The notes under the pieces are model-generated. The model had not been told where the DNA came from and did no database searches. It was given only the letters and a program-made list of their open reading frames with translations. From contig CM065710.1 of NCBI GenBank assembly GCA_017654935.2, positions 8,580,757 through 8,644,756 on the forward strand: DNA of 64,000 nt, read 5' to 3'. A program made the translations under genes and the position numbers. Source of the stretch: Phymorhynchus buccinoides (taxonomy: Eukaryota; Mollusca; Gastropoda; Neogastropoda; Raphitomidae). Positions 48,299 to 60,355 of the stretch are shown piece after piece. Position 1 is the stretch's first letter, and each line of letters begins with the position of its first letter.

Positions 48299-48930
48299 TT
48301 TGCAACACTTCCGGTATAAAACCGAACCGGAAGTACGAACCGGAAGTGCCCCAGCTATGGTCAGGCAGCTTTTATTTGGTTCACGGAATAGCCAAAACCG
48401 GAAGTGACGTCACAAAACTAACTATTGGATTTTATAGCCCTTACTCTGGCCCAGGCATGAAAGGAGTTTGTTGTCATGATGTTAAATAGTTTGGAAGTTA
48501 TTCAAATTTATGTAAATTTGGTAGTGTCACTTTCACTAATTTACATTATAATGATTTTTTTAAATATTTTTCATTCAATTTTGCTTCAGGAAAATTGAAA
48601 GACACTATTCTAATGCCAGATTTCCAAAATTAAACCGACTGGCCAAAATATGACCAAAAAAGGCACATTTGGGCAAAACTTTACATCTTCAATAAATTGG
48701 AAATGGCTGTACAGAATGCTTTCATTTTTTTCAGTGTTTACTAAAGAGTAACATTGCAATACTTTCGTTATAAATTCGAACCGGAAGTGCCAACCGGAAG
48801 TGGGGACGAAAATTGCCAAATATGGCAAAAATTGTAATATTGAATAACTTGCAAATGATTGTTTAGGGGGAGAATCCTGTCATGTTTGCTCTCAAAGGCA
48901 AACATAAGCCCTCTAGTTTTCATAAATGTT
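48299..48930. other. No gene recognised
   Basis: A/T-rich DNA with four to five copies of an accggaagt word near 48310-48410 and 48780-48800, otherwise unique. Confidence 0.55.
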
Positions 48931-48938
48931 ACACTTAC

Positions 48939-49019
48939 TGCATTTTCCATCATCGCAGACTGTGCCTTTGGCACAAAACTGTTTGGATACGGTGGAACAC
49001 GGCTCCATTGGCTTGATTC
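48939..49019 (-). CDS. Cysteine-module exon E2 (27 codons, phase 1-1)
   Basis: Acceptor gttcttttcag with a good pyrimidine tract, donor gtaagt after TGC-A. Four cysteines spaced x7, x5, x4, including CAKGTVCDDGKC. Joined to E1 the split codon reads AGA, and to E3 AAG, both sense. Confidence 0.72.
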
Positions 49020-49033
49020 CTGAAAAGAACACC

Positions 49034-49112
49034 CACACGCACACACCCACACACACATGCGCGCGCATGCACACACACACGCGCGCGCAGAGCAGAGAGA
49101 GCAGAGACGAGC

Positions 49113-49171
<59 letters not shown>

Positions 49172-49301
49172 ATTAGATACAGAGAGACAAAAAGACGGAC
49201 CACCGAGAGAGCTCACTCAATTCTCTAAATTGATGAATAGAGAAGAGGTGTTTATTTCCCCCAAGAGAGTAACTAACTTAGGCATAGACAGGCAGACAGA
49301 T

Positions 49302-49334
<33 letters not shown>

Positions 49335-49345
49335 CACGGGCAGAC
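49034..49345. repeat. (CA)n and (GA)n tracts
   Basis: CA/CG-rich then (GA)n at 49116-49170, and GACA-rich DNA at 49285-49345, next to exon E2. Confidence 0.92.
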
Positions 49346-49374
49346 AGACAGAGACAGACCAAAGAAATACTTAC

Positions 49375-49833
49375 TGCATAGTCCAGCTCACACTTTTCGT
49401 CTCAGTTTAGGAACTATTGATGATGATGATGATGATGAAATAGGGTCTCCCTGGGGAGAGATAGAAAAACAGACAGGCAGAACAGATACTTGCTGCATAG
49501 TCCATCTTCACACACTTGGTTTTACGAGCAGACGACGTAAGTTTTTTTGCTCCCTTCACAGTCACACTTAGAAATTTTGCTGCTACTGCTGCTGCTGCTG
49601 ATTTTGATTTTGAGAGAGATATATAATTATAGGAGAAATAGACAGATCTCTCAATGCTTACTGCATCTCATCTTCGCACTTGGCTCTCTCTCTCTCTGTC
49701 TGTCTGTCTGTCTTTCCTGTCTCTATGTCTCTATGTCTCCTGGAATGCTCTATGTCTCTCTGTCTCTCTATGTCTCTCTCTCTATGTCTCTCTCTCTCTG
49801 TCTCTCTCTCTCTTCTCTGTCTCTCTCTGTCTA

Positions 49834-49878
<45 letters not shown>

Positions 49879-49926
49879 ATCTCTCTCTCTCTCTCTCTGT
49901 CACTCACGAAGTCTGTCTGCTGTCTG

Positions 49927-49991
<65 letters not shown>

Positions 49992-50315
49992 GGGGGACCG
50001 AAGAAACACTGCTTACTGCATAATCAATCTTCACACTTGGGGTTTGGAGCGCACGCACACATAAGTTTTGCTGTTCGTCTCACGTTTAGAACTATGATGA
50101 TGATGATGATGATGATGATGATAGGGTCTCCGGGGGGGGGGGGGGGGGGGGGGGGGGTGGGGGGGGGTGGGGGGGGGGGGGGGGGTGAGGAGTGTAGAGA
50201 AACAGACAGATAGAACAGATACTTACTGCATAGTCCATCTTCACACACTTGACTTTGTAGCAGACGCGTAAGTTTCACTGCTTGACTCACAGTCACACTT
50301 ATAAATGATGCTGCT

Positions 50316-50354
<39 letters not shown>

Positions 50355-50650
50355 GCTGATGATGATGAGAGAGATATATAATTATAGGAGAAATAGACAG
50401 ATAAAACAATGCTTACTGCATAGTCCATCTTCACACTTGGCTTTGGGGGCACACGCGTAGGTTTCACTGTTGGACTCACACTTAGAAGTGATGCTGCTAC
50501 TGCTGCTGCTGCTGATGATGATGATGAGAGAGATAGACAGAGAGAAATAGACAGACAGATTAAGAACAAAACCAATTCATACTTACTGCATAGTCAATCT
50601 TCGCACTTGGCTTTGGAAGCACACACGTAGGTTTCGCTGTTGGACTCACA
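49375..50650 (-). pseudogene. Tandem array of seven decayed partial copies of exon E1
   Basis: Copies lie at about 50587-50650, 50417-50480, 50227-50299, 50017-50085, 49662-49686, 49494-49567 and 49375-49409. Each keeps the donor-side sequence TGCAGTAAG and part of the module, usually preceded in the transcript by a CAG/CAT-rich microsatellite. The copy at 50587 has an in-frame TGA, that at 50227 a frameshift, and others are truncated. The copy at 50417 is open, but its nearest AGs give phase 0 or 2, so it would not splice in frame with its neighbours. Confidence 0.65.
49684..50190. repeat. (CT)n tract, (GAT)n and long poly-G
   Basis: CT-rich DNA to 49992, (GAT)n at 50096-50122 and a nearly pure G-run at 50130-50187, part of the decayed exon E1 array region. 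Confidence 0.93.
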
Positions 50651-50676
50651 CTTAGAAATGATGCTGCTACTGCTGC

Positions 50677-50729
<53 letters not shown>

Positions 50730-50789
50730 ATTATGATTATGATGAGATATATAATTATAGATAAATAGACAGATAAAACAAATGCTTAC

Positions 50790-50873
50790 TGCATAGTCCA
50801 TCTTCGCACTTGGCTTTGGGAGCACACACGTAGGTTTCGCTGTTGGACTCACACTGTGACCCAGTTCTCAGTG
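50790..50873 (-). CDS. Cysteine-module exon E1 (28 codons, phase 1-1)
   Basis: The most upstream exon recognised with confidence. The acceptor is ttcacacag and the donor gtaagc follows TGC-A. The peptide has four cysteines spaced x8, x5, x4 and ends CEDGLCS. The 3' two-thirds of this exon is repeated in at least seven decayed copies just downstream (49375-50650). The acceptor was chosen because it restores phase 1; a nearer CACAG before TGTGAG would be phase 0. Confidence 0.6.
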
Positions 50874-51249
50874 CTGTGTGAACACACAACACACAGGATA
50901 ACGGGGTTTTTTAAAAGAAGAAAAAAAGAAGGCAATATTAACATTTCTTCCCCTCAACCCAAAACGGTACAAGTGCAGTTGTAGTGCACGCGCACTATAA
51001 CTTTACGTGCGACAAATGCAGTTGTAGTGCACGCGCACTATAACTTCACTTGCGCTCAAAGTGTCAAGAGTACTATCCGGGACAGAAAATATTGGTGATT
51101 TTTTTTTTAACGGAAAAAGTGATATTTTCATTCTTCAAATCCCCTATAGAGACAGCACTTTTTCCGTCTAAGATGGTTCAGATAGTGTTGTGAGGGGAAG
51201 ACATGTTAATATTGTTGCAAGAAGAAGACCTACAACGCACACACAATAA

Positions 51250-51560
51250 TAATAATAATCATAATAATAATAATAATAATAATAATAGTAATGATGATAA
51301 TAATAATAATAATAATAATAAAATAAATAATAATAATAATAATACATGTATATAGGGCTTTACCTCAAATGAGCCTTAAGCGCTTTACAATCGAATATTC
51401 ATCAATAAGTAGACAACAAAAACAGTGTTTAACTTAAGAATGACACAAACCAGCAACAACGCATATACAAAGTACAAAGCAACTCACACACACACACACG
51501 CGCGCGCGCCACGCACGCACGCACACGCACATACACACACACACACCTACACACATTTCG
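51250..51560. repeat. (AAT)n, element tail and (CA)n
   Basis: (AAT)n to 51345, then tagggctttacctcaaatga and agcgctttacaatcg (an inverted tail of the common type), then CA/CG-rich DNA. Confidence 0.82.
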
Positions 51561-51589
51561 TAAGCTTTCCATTGTTTACTGTAAATATT

Positions 51590-51755
51590 TATCTGTTCCG
51601 TGTTTCTTTTTTCTATGTACATAAGCAATATGGGTTGTGTATTGTGCGTGTGTGTTTGCATTTTGTTTTTGTTAGATGGCTTGATGAAAAAAAAGCATGT
51701 ATGTTTGCTTATTCAATGTCCATCTTTAAATAACATTTTGACTTTGACTTTGACA
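51590..51755 (+). repeat. Retroelement-like tail ending in TTTGACTTTGAC
   Basis: agatggcttgatgaaaaaaa, then ttcaatgtccatctttaaat and three TTTGAC units, followed by (CA)n; the same tail as at 26040-26165. Confidence 0.78.
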
Positions 51756-51837
51756 CACACACACACACGCGCACACGCACGCGCGCACGCGCGCACACAC
51801 ACACACACACACACGCACGATTAGTAGCATAACGATC

Positions 51838-52585
51838 TACTGAACAGAATTCTACTTTTTTCACACCCCACCACAGCCCATTTCTGTCACTGGGCTCGTC
51901 CTCTTAAGGGATACGATTCCAGCCAACTGAATTCTACTTTTTTCATCACCCCACAACAGCTCCACTAAAATTCGTACGACTGTACGATACGATTCGATAA
52001 CTATCTACTGAACTGAATTCTACTTTTTTCATACCCCACCACAGCCCATTTCTGTCACTGCTCGCCTCTTAAGGGCCAGCCACACGTCCACTAAAATCGT
52101 ACGACTGTACGATACGATTCGATAACTATCTACTGAACTGAATTCTACTTTTTCCATACCCCACCACAACCCATTTCTGTCACTGCTCGCCTCTTAAGGG
52201 CCAGCCACACGTCAGCTAAAATCGTACGACTGTACGATACGATTCGATAACTATCTACTGAACTGAATTCTACTTTTTCCATACCCCACCACAACCCATT
52301 TCTGTCACTGCTCGCCTCTAAAGGGCCAGCCACACGTCCACTAAAAATCGTACGACTGTACGATACGATTCGATAACTATCTACTGAACTGAATTCTACT
52401 TTTTCCATACCCCACCACAACCCATTTCTGTCACTGCTCGCCTCTAAAGGGCCAGCCACACGTCCACTAAAAATCGTACGACTGTACCATACGATTCGAT
52501 AACTATCTACTGAACTTAATTTCTACTTTTTTCATACCCCACCACAACCCATTTCTGTCACTGCTCGCCTCTAAAGGGCCTCTCA
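51838..52585. repeat. About 120-bp minisatellite, six units
   Basis: The unit contains gaactgaattctactttttc, cccatttctgtcactgctcg and cgtacgactgtacgatacga. It is followed by about 100 bp resembling sequences at 2280-2330 and 3640-3690. Confidence 0.87.
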
Positions 52586-52679
52586 AGTAGACCCAATACA
52601 CGAATTTCACGTGAATCATGACTCACATCGCCACAATCGCATCGCATTGACAGCGAATCGTATGTATGTAGCAGGCCTC

Positions 52680-52685
52680 TGAGAG

Positions 52686-52750
<65 letters not shown>

Positions 52751-55700
52751 AGGGAGGTGAGGAGAGAGAGAGGGAGGGAGAGAGAGGGAGGGAGAGAGAA
52801 GAGAGGGAGAGAGAGAGGAGGGAGGGAGAGATAGAGAGGGGAGAGAGAAAGAGTGAGAGAGAGGGAGGAGAGAGTGAGAGAAGGAGACGGTAGCTCGATA
52901 GAGGGAGAGGACGAGAGAGGAGAGAAGAGCGACCCGAGATAGGATCTGAGGAGACGAGAGAGATATAGAGATTTATAGTTTCGGATTGAGAGTGAGAGAG
53001 AGATAGAGATGAAAGGAAAAGTATTGATTCGTCTTGATTAGATTACTTCACCCATATTAATATTATAGATAGAGAGGGAGAGCTTTATATTTCTATTATA
53101 TTTATTTCTCCCATAGATATATATTCTCTCCCCCCTCTATCTTTATATCCTCTATATCTCTATTTTCTCTCTCCCCCCCCTATTCTGAATTCTCTTCTTT
53201 ATCGATATTCTCGCTCATAGAAAAGAGGTGAGTAAGAGAGACAGAGAAAGATAGAGGGAGGGAGGAGTAGAGACAGAGAGGAGAAGGAAGAGAGCGAGAG
53301 GAGAGAAGAGAGAGAGGGAGAGATGAGGCGAGGAGAGAGGACGAGAAGAAGAGTTTACAGAGATTGACGATTAGATGAGTGACGAGAAAGAGACCCGAGA
53401 AGAGAGTGGAGACTAGAGAGATGACTCAGAGAGATAGCGAGAAGATGAGAGAGACGAGAGAGACCGATGAGGAGGAGATAAGAGCTAGAAAGAAGAGAGA
53501 GTGAGAGAGAGATGAGCGCCCGAGAGAAGATTAGAGAGAGAATATTAAACACACACTGTCCTACTCACTATCACCAACACACACCACACACACACCACAA
53601 CACACCACACACACACAGAAACACGCACACAACACACCCACTCTCTCTCTTTCTCTCGTCTCTCCAACTCTCCACACCCACAGGGACACTGTCACCCCCA
53701 ACCCAACCAACCACCCCACAACCACAACACTCCCCCCCCCCCCCCTCACTCACTGTATCTCCTATGGCCATACACCTCTCCAATTCGCAAAGCGACAAAG
53801 CCTGGGCTTCTCCCAGTTTCCTCAGGTGGAGGATGAGGAACTGCCGTCCCTGGGGGTGGGCTCACACTGAATGGCCCTCGTTTCTCTGGTGAACAGGGCC
53901 CCGCTCACAGAGGCGCACAACGTGTCGCTGCTCTGTTCGAGAGGAGGTATTCTTTTTAGACAGAGGATAGCACTGAGGGAGATGAGTGTGGGACTTGTCG
54001 CTCTGACGTTCAAAATTAAAAGAGATTGAAGCACGATCTTTGTAACCGACAATTCAGAGAGAATGACGGAATCAGGATCATCGAGTAGATTTTGAGAGGG
54101 GAGAGAGAGGAGAGGATGAGAGAGGAGAGATTGAGGAGAAGAGAGAAGATAAGAGAGGACGATGTTGCGACGTGTACGGAGAGAGAGGGGATAAAAGAAG
54201 AAGGAGAGGAGAGAGAGAAATGGATGTGTAGAGAGAGATGGCGAGAGAGGAAAGGTGAAGAGGAAAAGAATTCAGACGAGTGGAGAAGAGAGGCGATGAG
54301 AGAGGTAGGGGAGGACGAGATGAGAGAGAGGGATGAGACGATGACGAAGATGCACCGAGACTGCACCATGAAGCTTTTGTTACTGAGATGGGACTGAGGA
54401 GAGTATGAGGAGAGAGATGGGAGTAAGTTGCGGAGGATGAGAGCAGATGAGGTAGGGTGGCTGGGGGGGGGGGAGGGATGGGCGGGGGGGGACGGGAGAT
54501 GGGGGCCCGCGGAAGGGGGGGTTCACGGGCGGGGCGAGGGGGTGTCTGTCCGGGCAGGGATTGGCGAGGATTGTGGAAGTGGCAGAGGAGAGCGGGAGGG
54601 GCCAGAGGCGAGGAGGCGTGCAGAGTGAGAGTGTGTATGTGTGGGTGAGTGAGGCGAGAGTGTGGAGGGGAGGGGAGAGAGGCGGGAGGAGAGGAGACGG
54701 AGGGGGGAGTGAGGGCGAGAGAAGACGGGAGGAAGTGAGGGAGAGAGGGATGTGAGAGGTGGGAAGATGAGAGGAAGAGAGAGAGGAGGGGGGCGGGAAG
54801 GGCAGAGATGGGAGATGCGAACATCGGAGAAGAGAGATTCTGTGTGAGGAGGAAGGGGGGCGAGATGAGAGGGGAGAGAGGGGGGCGGGAGGATGAGATG
54901 GAGGAGAGGTGCGCGGGGGAGATAGAGAGAGAGAGAGGGATGATGAGAGAAAGGAGGAGAGGGTGAGGGTCCGAGAGGGGGGAGGAGGGGCGGAGCGACG
55001 GCGGGGGGAGAGCTGAGGATGGATGCGAGAGAGGGGTATCGTCGAGGGATGGGAGAAAGAAGGAGAGGGGGGGAGAGAGAGAGAGGGGGGGGCGGGGAGG
55101 GAGAGGGGAGGCGAGGAGAGGAGGGAGAGAGGGGAAGGGCAGGGTCCACGGGCAGAGAGGTGAGAGAGGGGATGAGATGAGATTTGGATTGAGAGGGTGG
55201 GGGAGGGGAGGGTAGGAGAGATGAGGGGGAGGATGAGGGAGGGAGGGCGGGGAGGGAGCCATAGGGGGGGGGGGGAGGAGGGAGAATGGGGGAGCGGAAG
55301 ATGGGAGGGGGGAGACGCAACGAGACGGGGAGGGATTCACAATCAGGGGGGAGACGGGGCGGGGAGGAGGGGGAGTCCTAAGGTGGGTGGGAGTGGAGGC
55401 GTGGGATGGGGTGGGTGTGGAGGGGGAGGAGCGGGAGAGGGTGGAGGTGGGAAGATATAAATTATAGGCGTGAGGGCGGGCGAGGGTGCGGACTGGGAGA
55501 TGGACAGGGGGAGGGCGGGGGGCGAGCTGATTTGGGGAGAGGGGGGACGGCGGAGTGGGAGGGAGGGGGGGGAGGAGGGGCGGGAGATCCTTTGGGGAGC
55601 GGGGGGGGGAGAGAGTGAGAGAGAGGGGGACAGAGCGAGGAGAGCCCAGAGGGTGAGGAAGAAAGAGCGATGATGAAAAAAATGAAAAGGATAAAAAGGA

Positions 55701-56310
55701 AAAAAAATGAAAAGGAAAAGGAAAAGGCGGGAGACAAAAATGGGAGGAGAGGGGTGGTTGGAGACACAAAAAAAAAAAGATGACGCGGAGGAAGTGAACA
55801 GGAGAGATAGAGGACGAAGAGGAGATTGAAACAGGCGGGAGGACAAGATACAAGCGGGCGGTGAGAGTCGACGGAGGGAAGAGGAGCGAGGAGGGAGGAG
55901 GGGGAGGGGAGAAGAGATGGACTTTTTATTGAGGAAGCAGAGATGTAGAAGGAGAATTGGTGGTTTGAATTGAAGGGGAAAAACAGAGACAATTATGAGA
56001 CGGAGAGAGGGAGATGGGGGAGGAAGAGGTGGGGAGGTGAGGGAGGGGAGGAGGTGGGGGAGGGGGACGGGGTAGGAGGGAGAGGGAGGAGAGGGTGGAG
56101 AACTCGGAGAGGAGAGAGCGAGAGAGGACGAGAGGTAGAAGTGAGAGAGGTGAGGGGGATTGGGGGGGGAGGGGAGAGAGGAGGGGAGAGATGAGAGGAG
56201 ACGGAAGGAGGGGGGGGGGGGGGGGGAGACGGAGGGAGAGGGACTGACAGATTGACGAGACGAGAGAGGGCAAGAAAGAAGAGATGCGAGAGAGAGAGAG
56301 AGAGAGGTAT
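52680..56310. repeat. Low-quality purine-rich tract
   Basis: About 3.6 kb of GA/GGA/G-rich DNA without regular units, with small islands of ordinary sequence at about 53040-53220 and 53750-54060. Long open frames on the minus strand (up to 591 codons, Ser/Pro/Leu-rich) follow from the composition. The irregularity suggests noisy reads from a (GA)n region beside the gap. Confidence 0.75.
53754..53849 (-). CDS. Possible isolated exon of unknown type
   Basis: A 96-bp island of ordinary composition inside purine-rich noise, bounded by cccacccccag and ACA-gtgagt. It is open in two frames. One is phase 0-0 with the peptide part LRKLGEAQALSLCELERC; the other is phase 1-1 without cysteines. No family is recognised. 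It may be unrelated to the cysteine-module gene. Confidence 0.28.
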
Positions 56311-56649
56311 GTTGGCAGGTATGTAGTAAAATACATTAACATTACCACTGAACAAGATTGTCCATTAAGTATTTGTGATAAGATTTGCGAAAGGAATATA
56401 CGCAAGTTTTGTTTTTTTAGATCGATCATTTTTCCACAAATTTCCACCCGGGAAATGTAAACTGTAAAGGCAATGATTTGGTTGCTTCGAATTGTGGTGG
56501 ACTTTAAATATTCAGTAAAACAATACTTCGGTCGCTAAAATGCATTTATGATCTTGTACATAAGCGATACCTTTCTGTTAGCTAGACAAATTTCAAATCA
56601 AATGGTAGAATGTTAATTCTTAGAGTAGTGGTTTATAGGGAGGACGATT

Positions 56650-57480
56650 TAAAGAGTAGGACTTAAGAGAGTGTGTTATATAGTCTTTCAACATGTTTGA
56701 GTGTGTTTACTAGCTGAATCCCAAAATGTTGATGCATAATCAATATCAGGTTGGATATTGGCAGGAAAAAAAAGTCTACGCGTTATGTTGATCTAAAAAG
56801 TGTTTAATTCTATTGAGCTGAAATAAGTTGTTGGAAAATGTCTTGACAGAATGTCCAGTGTTTGACCAGGAAAGTTGTCAACGTATACGCCGAGTGTTTG
56901 GGTGAGTAACTTATAGAGGCTTGTCATAGATAGTCGGTGTTATTAATTGCTTTTAAGTTTGCCTCTTTGTCTTGATGTGATAACATGGAATTTAGACTTT
57001 TTGGGGGTTAAGGCCACATGATTTGCTCTGCCCAGCTCAACTAGATATTAAGGTCACTATGCCAATCCAGAAAAAGATTGAATCAGCATTTGGCCATTTT
57101 TATGCTCTGTGGTGTCTGCTAAAAAGCTACACGATGAATTAAGATGAAGGGGGGTCATTTATATAAAGGATGAGAGTATGGGTACTAACACTTGAGCCTG
57201 GGGAACTCCATAATTGATGAGAAAAGAAGATGTATAGTATCTTTGGAGACAGTTTGGTCGTCAGATAGAAAAGACGAAAAGAGGGCGACTAGAAATGGGT
57301 TTTAAACCGTTACAATCATATTTTTTCCAAAATTAGTAAGGCCATGATAAATAAAATCAAGGACTTAGCAAAGTCGACAGAGAATGTAACGGTGAGAAGG
57401 TCATTGTTAATATCGGAATGCCAAGTTAGATTAGATTAGTGATTTAAGTTGGCAGTGTGAATGTTCTCTAAAGCAATAAT
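56650..57480 (-). mobile_element. Heavily decayed LINE reverse transcriptase
   Basis: Scattered remains in the minus strand: a domain A-like VDFAKS at about 57361-57378, a GVPQ-like block followed by LVPILSSLYIND from about 57211 downward, and an ADTT stretch near 57125 in the place of xADD. Many stops and frameshifts. It resembles the 15-17 kb element in motif order. It borders the noisy purine tract on one side and the assembly gap on the other. Confidence 0.6.
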
Positions 57481-57590
57481 GGAAAATGGAAAATATGATA
57501 GAGAGAGATATAGTAATTTATATATAGTAGAGATAGAGAGAGATATATATAGAGATATAGATATTTATATATATTTAAACTTTAATCTTA

Positions 57591-58090
57591 NNNNNNNNNN
57601 NNNNNNNNNNNNNNNNNNNNNNNNNNNNNNNNNNNNNNNNNNNNNNNNNNNNNNNNNNNNNNNNNNNNNNNNNNNNNNNNNNNNNNNNNNNNNNNNNNNN
57701 NNNNNNNNNNNNNNNNNNNNNNNNNNNNNNNNNNNNNNNNNNNNNNNNNNNNNNNNNNNNNNNNNNNNNNNNNNNNNNNNNNNNNNNNNNNNNNNNNNNN
57801 NNNNNNNNNNNNNNNNNNNNNNNNNNNNNNNNNNNNNNNNNNNNNNNNNNNNNNNNNNNNNNNNNNNNNNNNNNNNNNNNNNNNNNNNNNNNNNNNNNNN
57901 NNNNNNNNNNNNNNNNNNNNNNNNNNNNNNNNNNNNNNNNNNNNNNNNNNNNNNNNNNNNNNNNNNNNNNNNNNNNNNNNNNNNNNNNNNNNNNNNNNNN
58001 NNNNNNNNNNNNNNNNNNNNNNNNNNNNNNNNNNNNNNNNNNNNNNNNNNNNNNNNNNNNNNNNNNNNNNNNNNNNNNNNNNNNNNNNNN
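57591..58090. other. Assembly gap (500 N)
   Basis: Exactly 500 N bases, a conventional fixed-size gap, followed by a roughly 70-base T-rich homopolymer (58091-58160). Continuity of the Gypsy-like and LINE fragments across it is unknown. Confidence 0.99.
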
Positions 58091-58129
<39 letters not shown>

Positions 58130-58149
58130 GTTGTTGTTTTTTTTTTTTT

Positions 58150-59245
58150 TTGTTTTTTTTAGGTTAACATGTGCGTTCCCTTTTGACCGCTGCGTGAGGT
58201 TCTTCAAGTCAGTGCATATGCGAACGTATCTGCCTGACTTCTTCATGACCGGGACCATTGTGGAGCACAATCGTATGGTTCAGTCACTTCTTCAATGATC
58301 TGATGTCTCATTCTCCCAGTTACTTGTTTAACTTTGTCAACAAGAGGATGAGATTCTCCGGGTATGTAGACTGTATGGCTGGCTCCATCCTCCAGAACGT
58401 TCTTCCACTGGTGGACAATCAACTGGACAGACACAGTTCACCGGAAAAGCTGGCCGATAGCTTCAATCCTTTTGACTAAGCCCATCCTTTGCTCCGTGTG
58501 CTGCTTCTCTACTGAGCAGGTTGCTGCATTCAGGCACGACAAAAGAGTCCCCCCCCCCCGCATGTGAGTGGGACTGTCATCGAACAGTAGTAGGCGACCA
58601 AATTGTCCTTCACACTGCATCACTACGCCTGGACTGCGTAGAATTGCGAGCTGGGTTTCTGCCAGGGTGGACAAAGATTCAGCTCTTGTATTGTTGACCC
58701 CCTCCGAAATAGGAGACGTCTGCATCCGTGTATATTTTGACTTGACTTCCTTGACCTTCCAAGAGTCAGCGTTGTCGTCCACGGTGGCTCAAGTGTCTCG
58801 CCACTGTTTACAGCACCCATAAAATGTCCGGTTCATTCTTCCTGCGCTGGATCAGCATCTTGTAGGAGTAAACCTACTTGGTCCCGGCACACTGCAGCAA
58901 AAAATGGTTCATGCGAGAACAAATTCTGCATTCTTGCCTCTTGCTGGGGCAAATGTCAAAGTCCCATATGGTTTCTGCCGCACTTTGAACACGTTGAAGC
59001 ATGCCTCATGTGTCTCTCCCTGTGTTTCCACCACCGCGTGTGACGCCGCTGGAGGTACTCCCTCCCCTACAGCCAACGACCGCCACTCGTGGTGAAAACA
59101 GTCTACCATTGCGCGTCGCCACCATGACTACCACCTCTGTGAGTGCTAGTCTGCTAGAATATACTGCATCAACGTTGATCTGACGTTGCTCAGAGAGCCT
59201 GGCTCTCAACTGTCTCAAACTGTCGCTTGCTAACTGCTGTCTCAA
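58150..59245 (-). mobile_element. Decayed Gypsy-like LTR retrotransposon fragment (gag end to start of RT)
   Basis: On the minus strand, in order: gag-like sequence (59245 to about 58990), a double zinc knuckle, a region where a protease would be expected (about 58780-58440), then the start of a Ty3/Gypsy reverse transcriptase with a TEP-x-D-x-CAP block (about 58290) and VPVMKKSG...RICTDLKNL (to about 58165). At least three frameshifts break it. The RT core would lie in or beyond the gap. No LTR was seen. Confidence 0.68.
58889..58930 (-). pseudogene. Gag zinc knuckle CX2CX4HX4C
   Basis: Reads CRICSRMNHFLLQC, an exact CCHC knuckle. A second knuckle with CSKCGRNH lies about 35 bp upstream in a different frame, so one frameshift separates the pair. 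Paired knuckles of this style are found in metazoan Gypsy-like gag proteins. Confidence 0.7.
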
Positions 59246-59837
59246 GTGTCAGATCTGGCCTTCAACTGTAGCTTTTCTAAAAGTTCGGTCCCAGACACCT
59301 ATGACTAATCTGGCGCTAATGGCCTCTTCTTTGTTGCCAAAAGTTAGCGTTCTCTGCCAACTCATACAATGCACGACACTTACTGTTCAATGTTCTCTTC
59401 AGATTCTGGTTCTTGCATGAAAACGTGCAGTTCATGGGATTAACGTCACAGGAGGGGAAGAAAATGTCATCAAAACTTCTTCAAAACAACATCAATCTTA
59501 GTAGAGTCTATAGTGGATCTTTGTTTTTTTGCTGTAGTTCAGGTTCGAGGCGCTGATTTCAAGCCACAGAAGTATGTCCCAGATTTGACTGCCAGTACAG
59601 TTCCCTGTCCGCCAGTCTCCCCTCCCCTTCCACTGCTCTATAGGGATGATTCATGTAGTTCAGTTCTTTTGTATCTGTGGTGCGCGGTAGTCCAGACATG
59701 ACTTGCCACCTTGCATTGTTGTCTTTCCTGAGCTTCACGCGCTCTTATAGTTTGCCCATCTTGTTTGATATTTTTAGTCGAGCCAACGTTACATTCTTTT
59801 GCGGATGCACTGCACATTGATAATGTAGATCACATTT
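59246..59837. other. Unassigned stretch between Gypsy-like and Penelope-like remains
   Basis: No motif or repeat recognised. It may contain more gag of the Gypsy-like element (it lies on its 5' side) or its LTR, but neither was identified. Confidence 0.5.
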
Positions 59838-60355
59838 TCAGTTGTGCATGATATGCTTTGTCTGATCGCCAGTGTCTCCCGTCCCAAGGCCCCTCAACCC
59901 ATAGCTGTCAGTATCCTCAGAAGTGTGCACATGTGTCACACTTTCTGTTGCATCGTGTGAATCCAGGCTTTGCTGGGTCAGATTGTACAAACCTTCGGGA
60001 CGTAGGTTTATAATTTTCAGCAAGTTCTCCTTCTTTTGTCTGCGGTGAATCAGTTTGTTTTTGGGAACCTGGTCTTGTTCTGGGGTTGCTGTGTGGATGT
60101 TGTTTTTCAAATTGTGCTTGAGGCAGTCTTGGGTCATAAGTTGTAACCAGCGATTTTTCTTTTTTGCTTTCTGTCTTTCTTCTTCAGCAGGTTTTGTCTC
60201 TTTGCTTTAGCCCTTTCTTCAATACTTGCAGGCATTCCTTGTATTTCCAGCCCGAAAGTGTGAGGTATTTGGCATATTCTATAGTCCTCTTCTTCAATGC
60301 GCGTCCTCACTGCCGATCATACGGAGGCGTTTCCAATGCCCTGTGGCAATTGCCT

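Noticed and set aside
54078..55853. 591-codon open frame on the minus strand
   Set aside because: Ser/Pro/Leu-rich translation of purine-rich, irregular DNA; no domain, no splice structure, next to a low-quality region.
57461..58270. Frames of 230 codons spanning the gap
   Set aside because: Most of the length is N.
59513..59701. 62-codon plus-strand frame near a C-rich stretch
   Set aside because: No motif, no repeat and no splice context; not distinguishable from chance.
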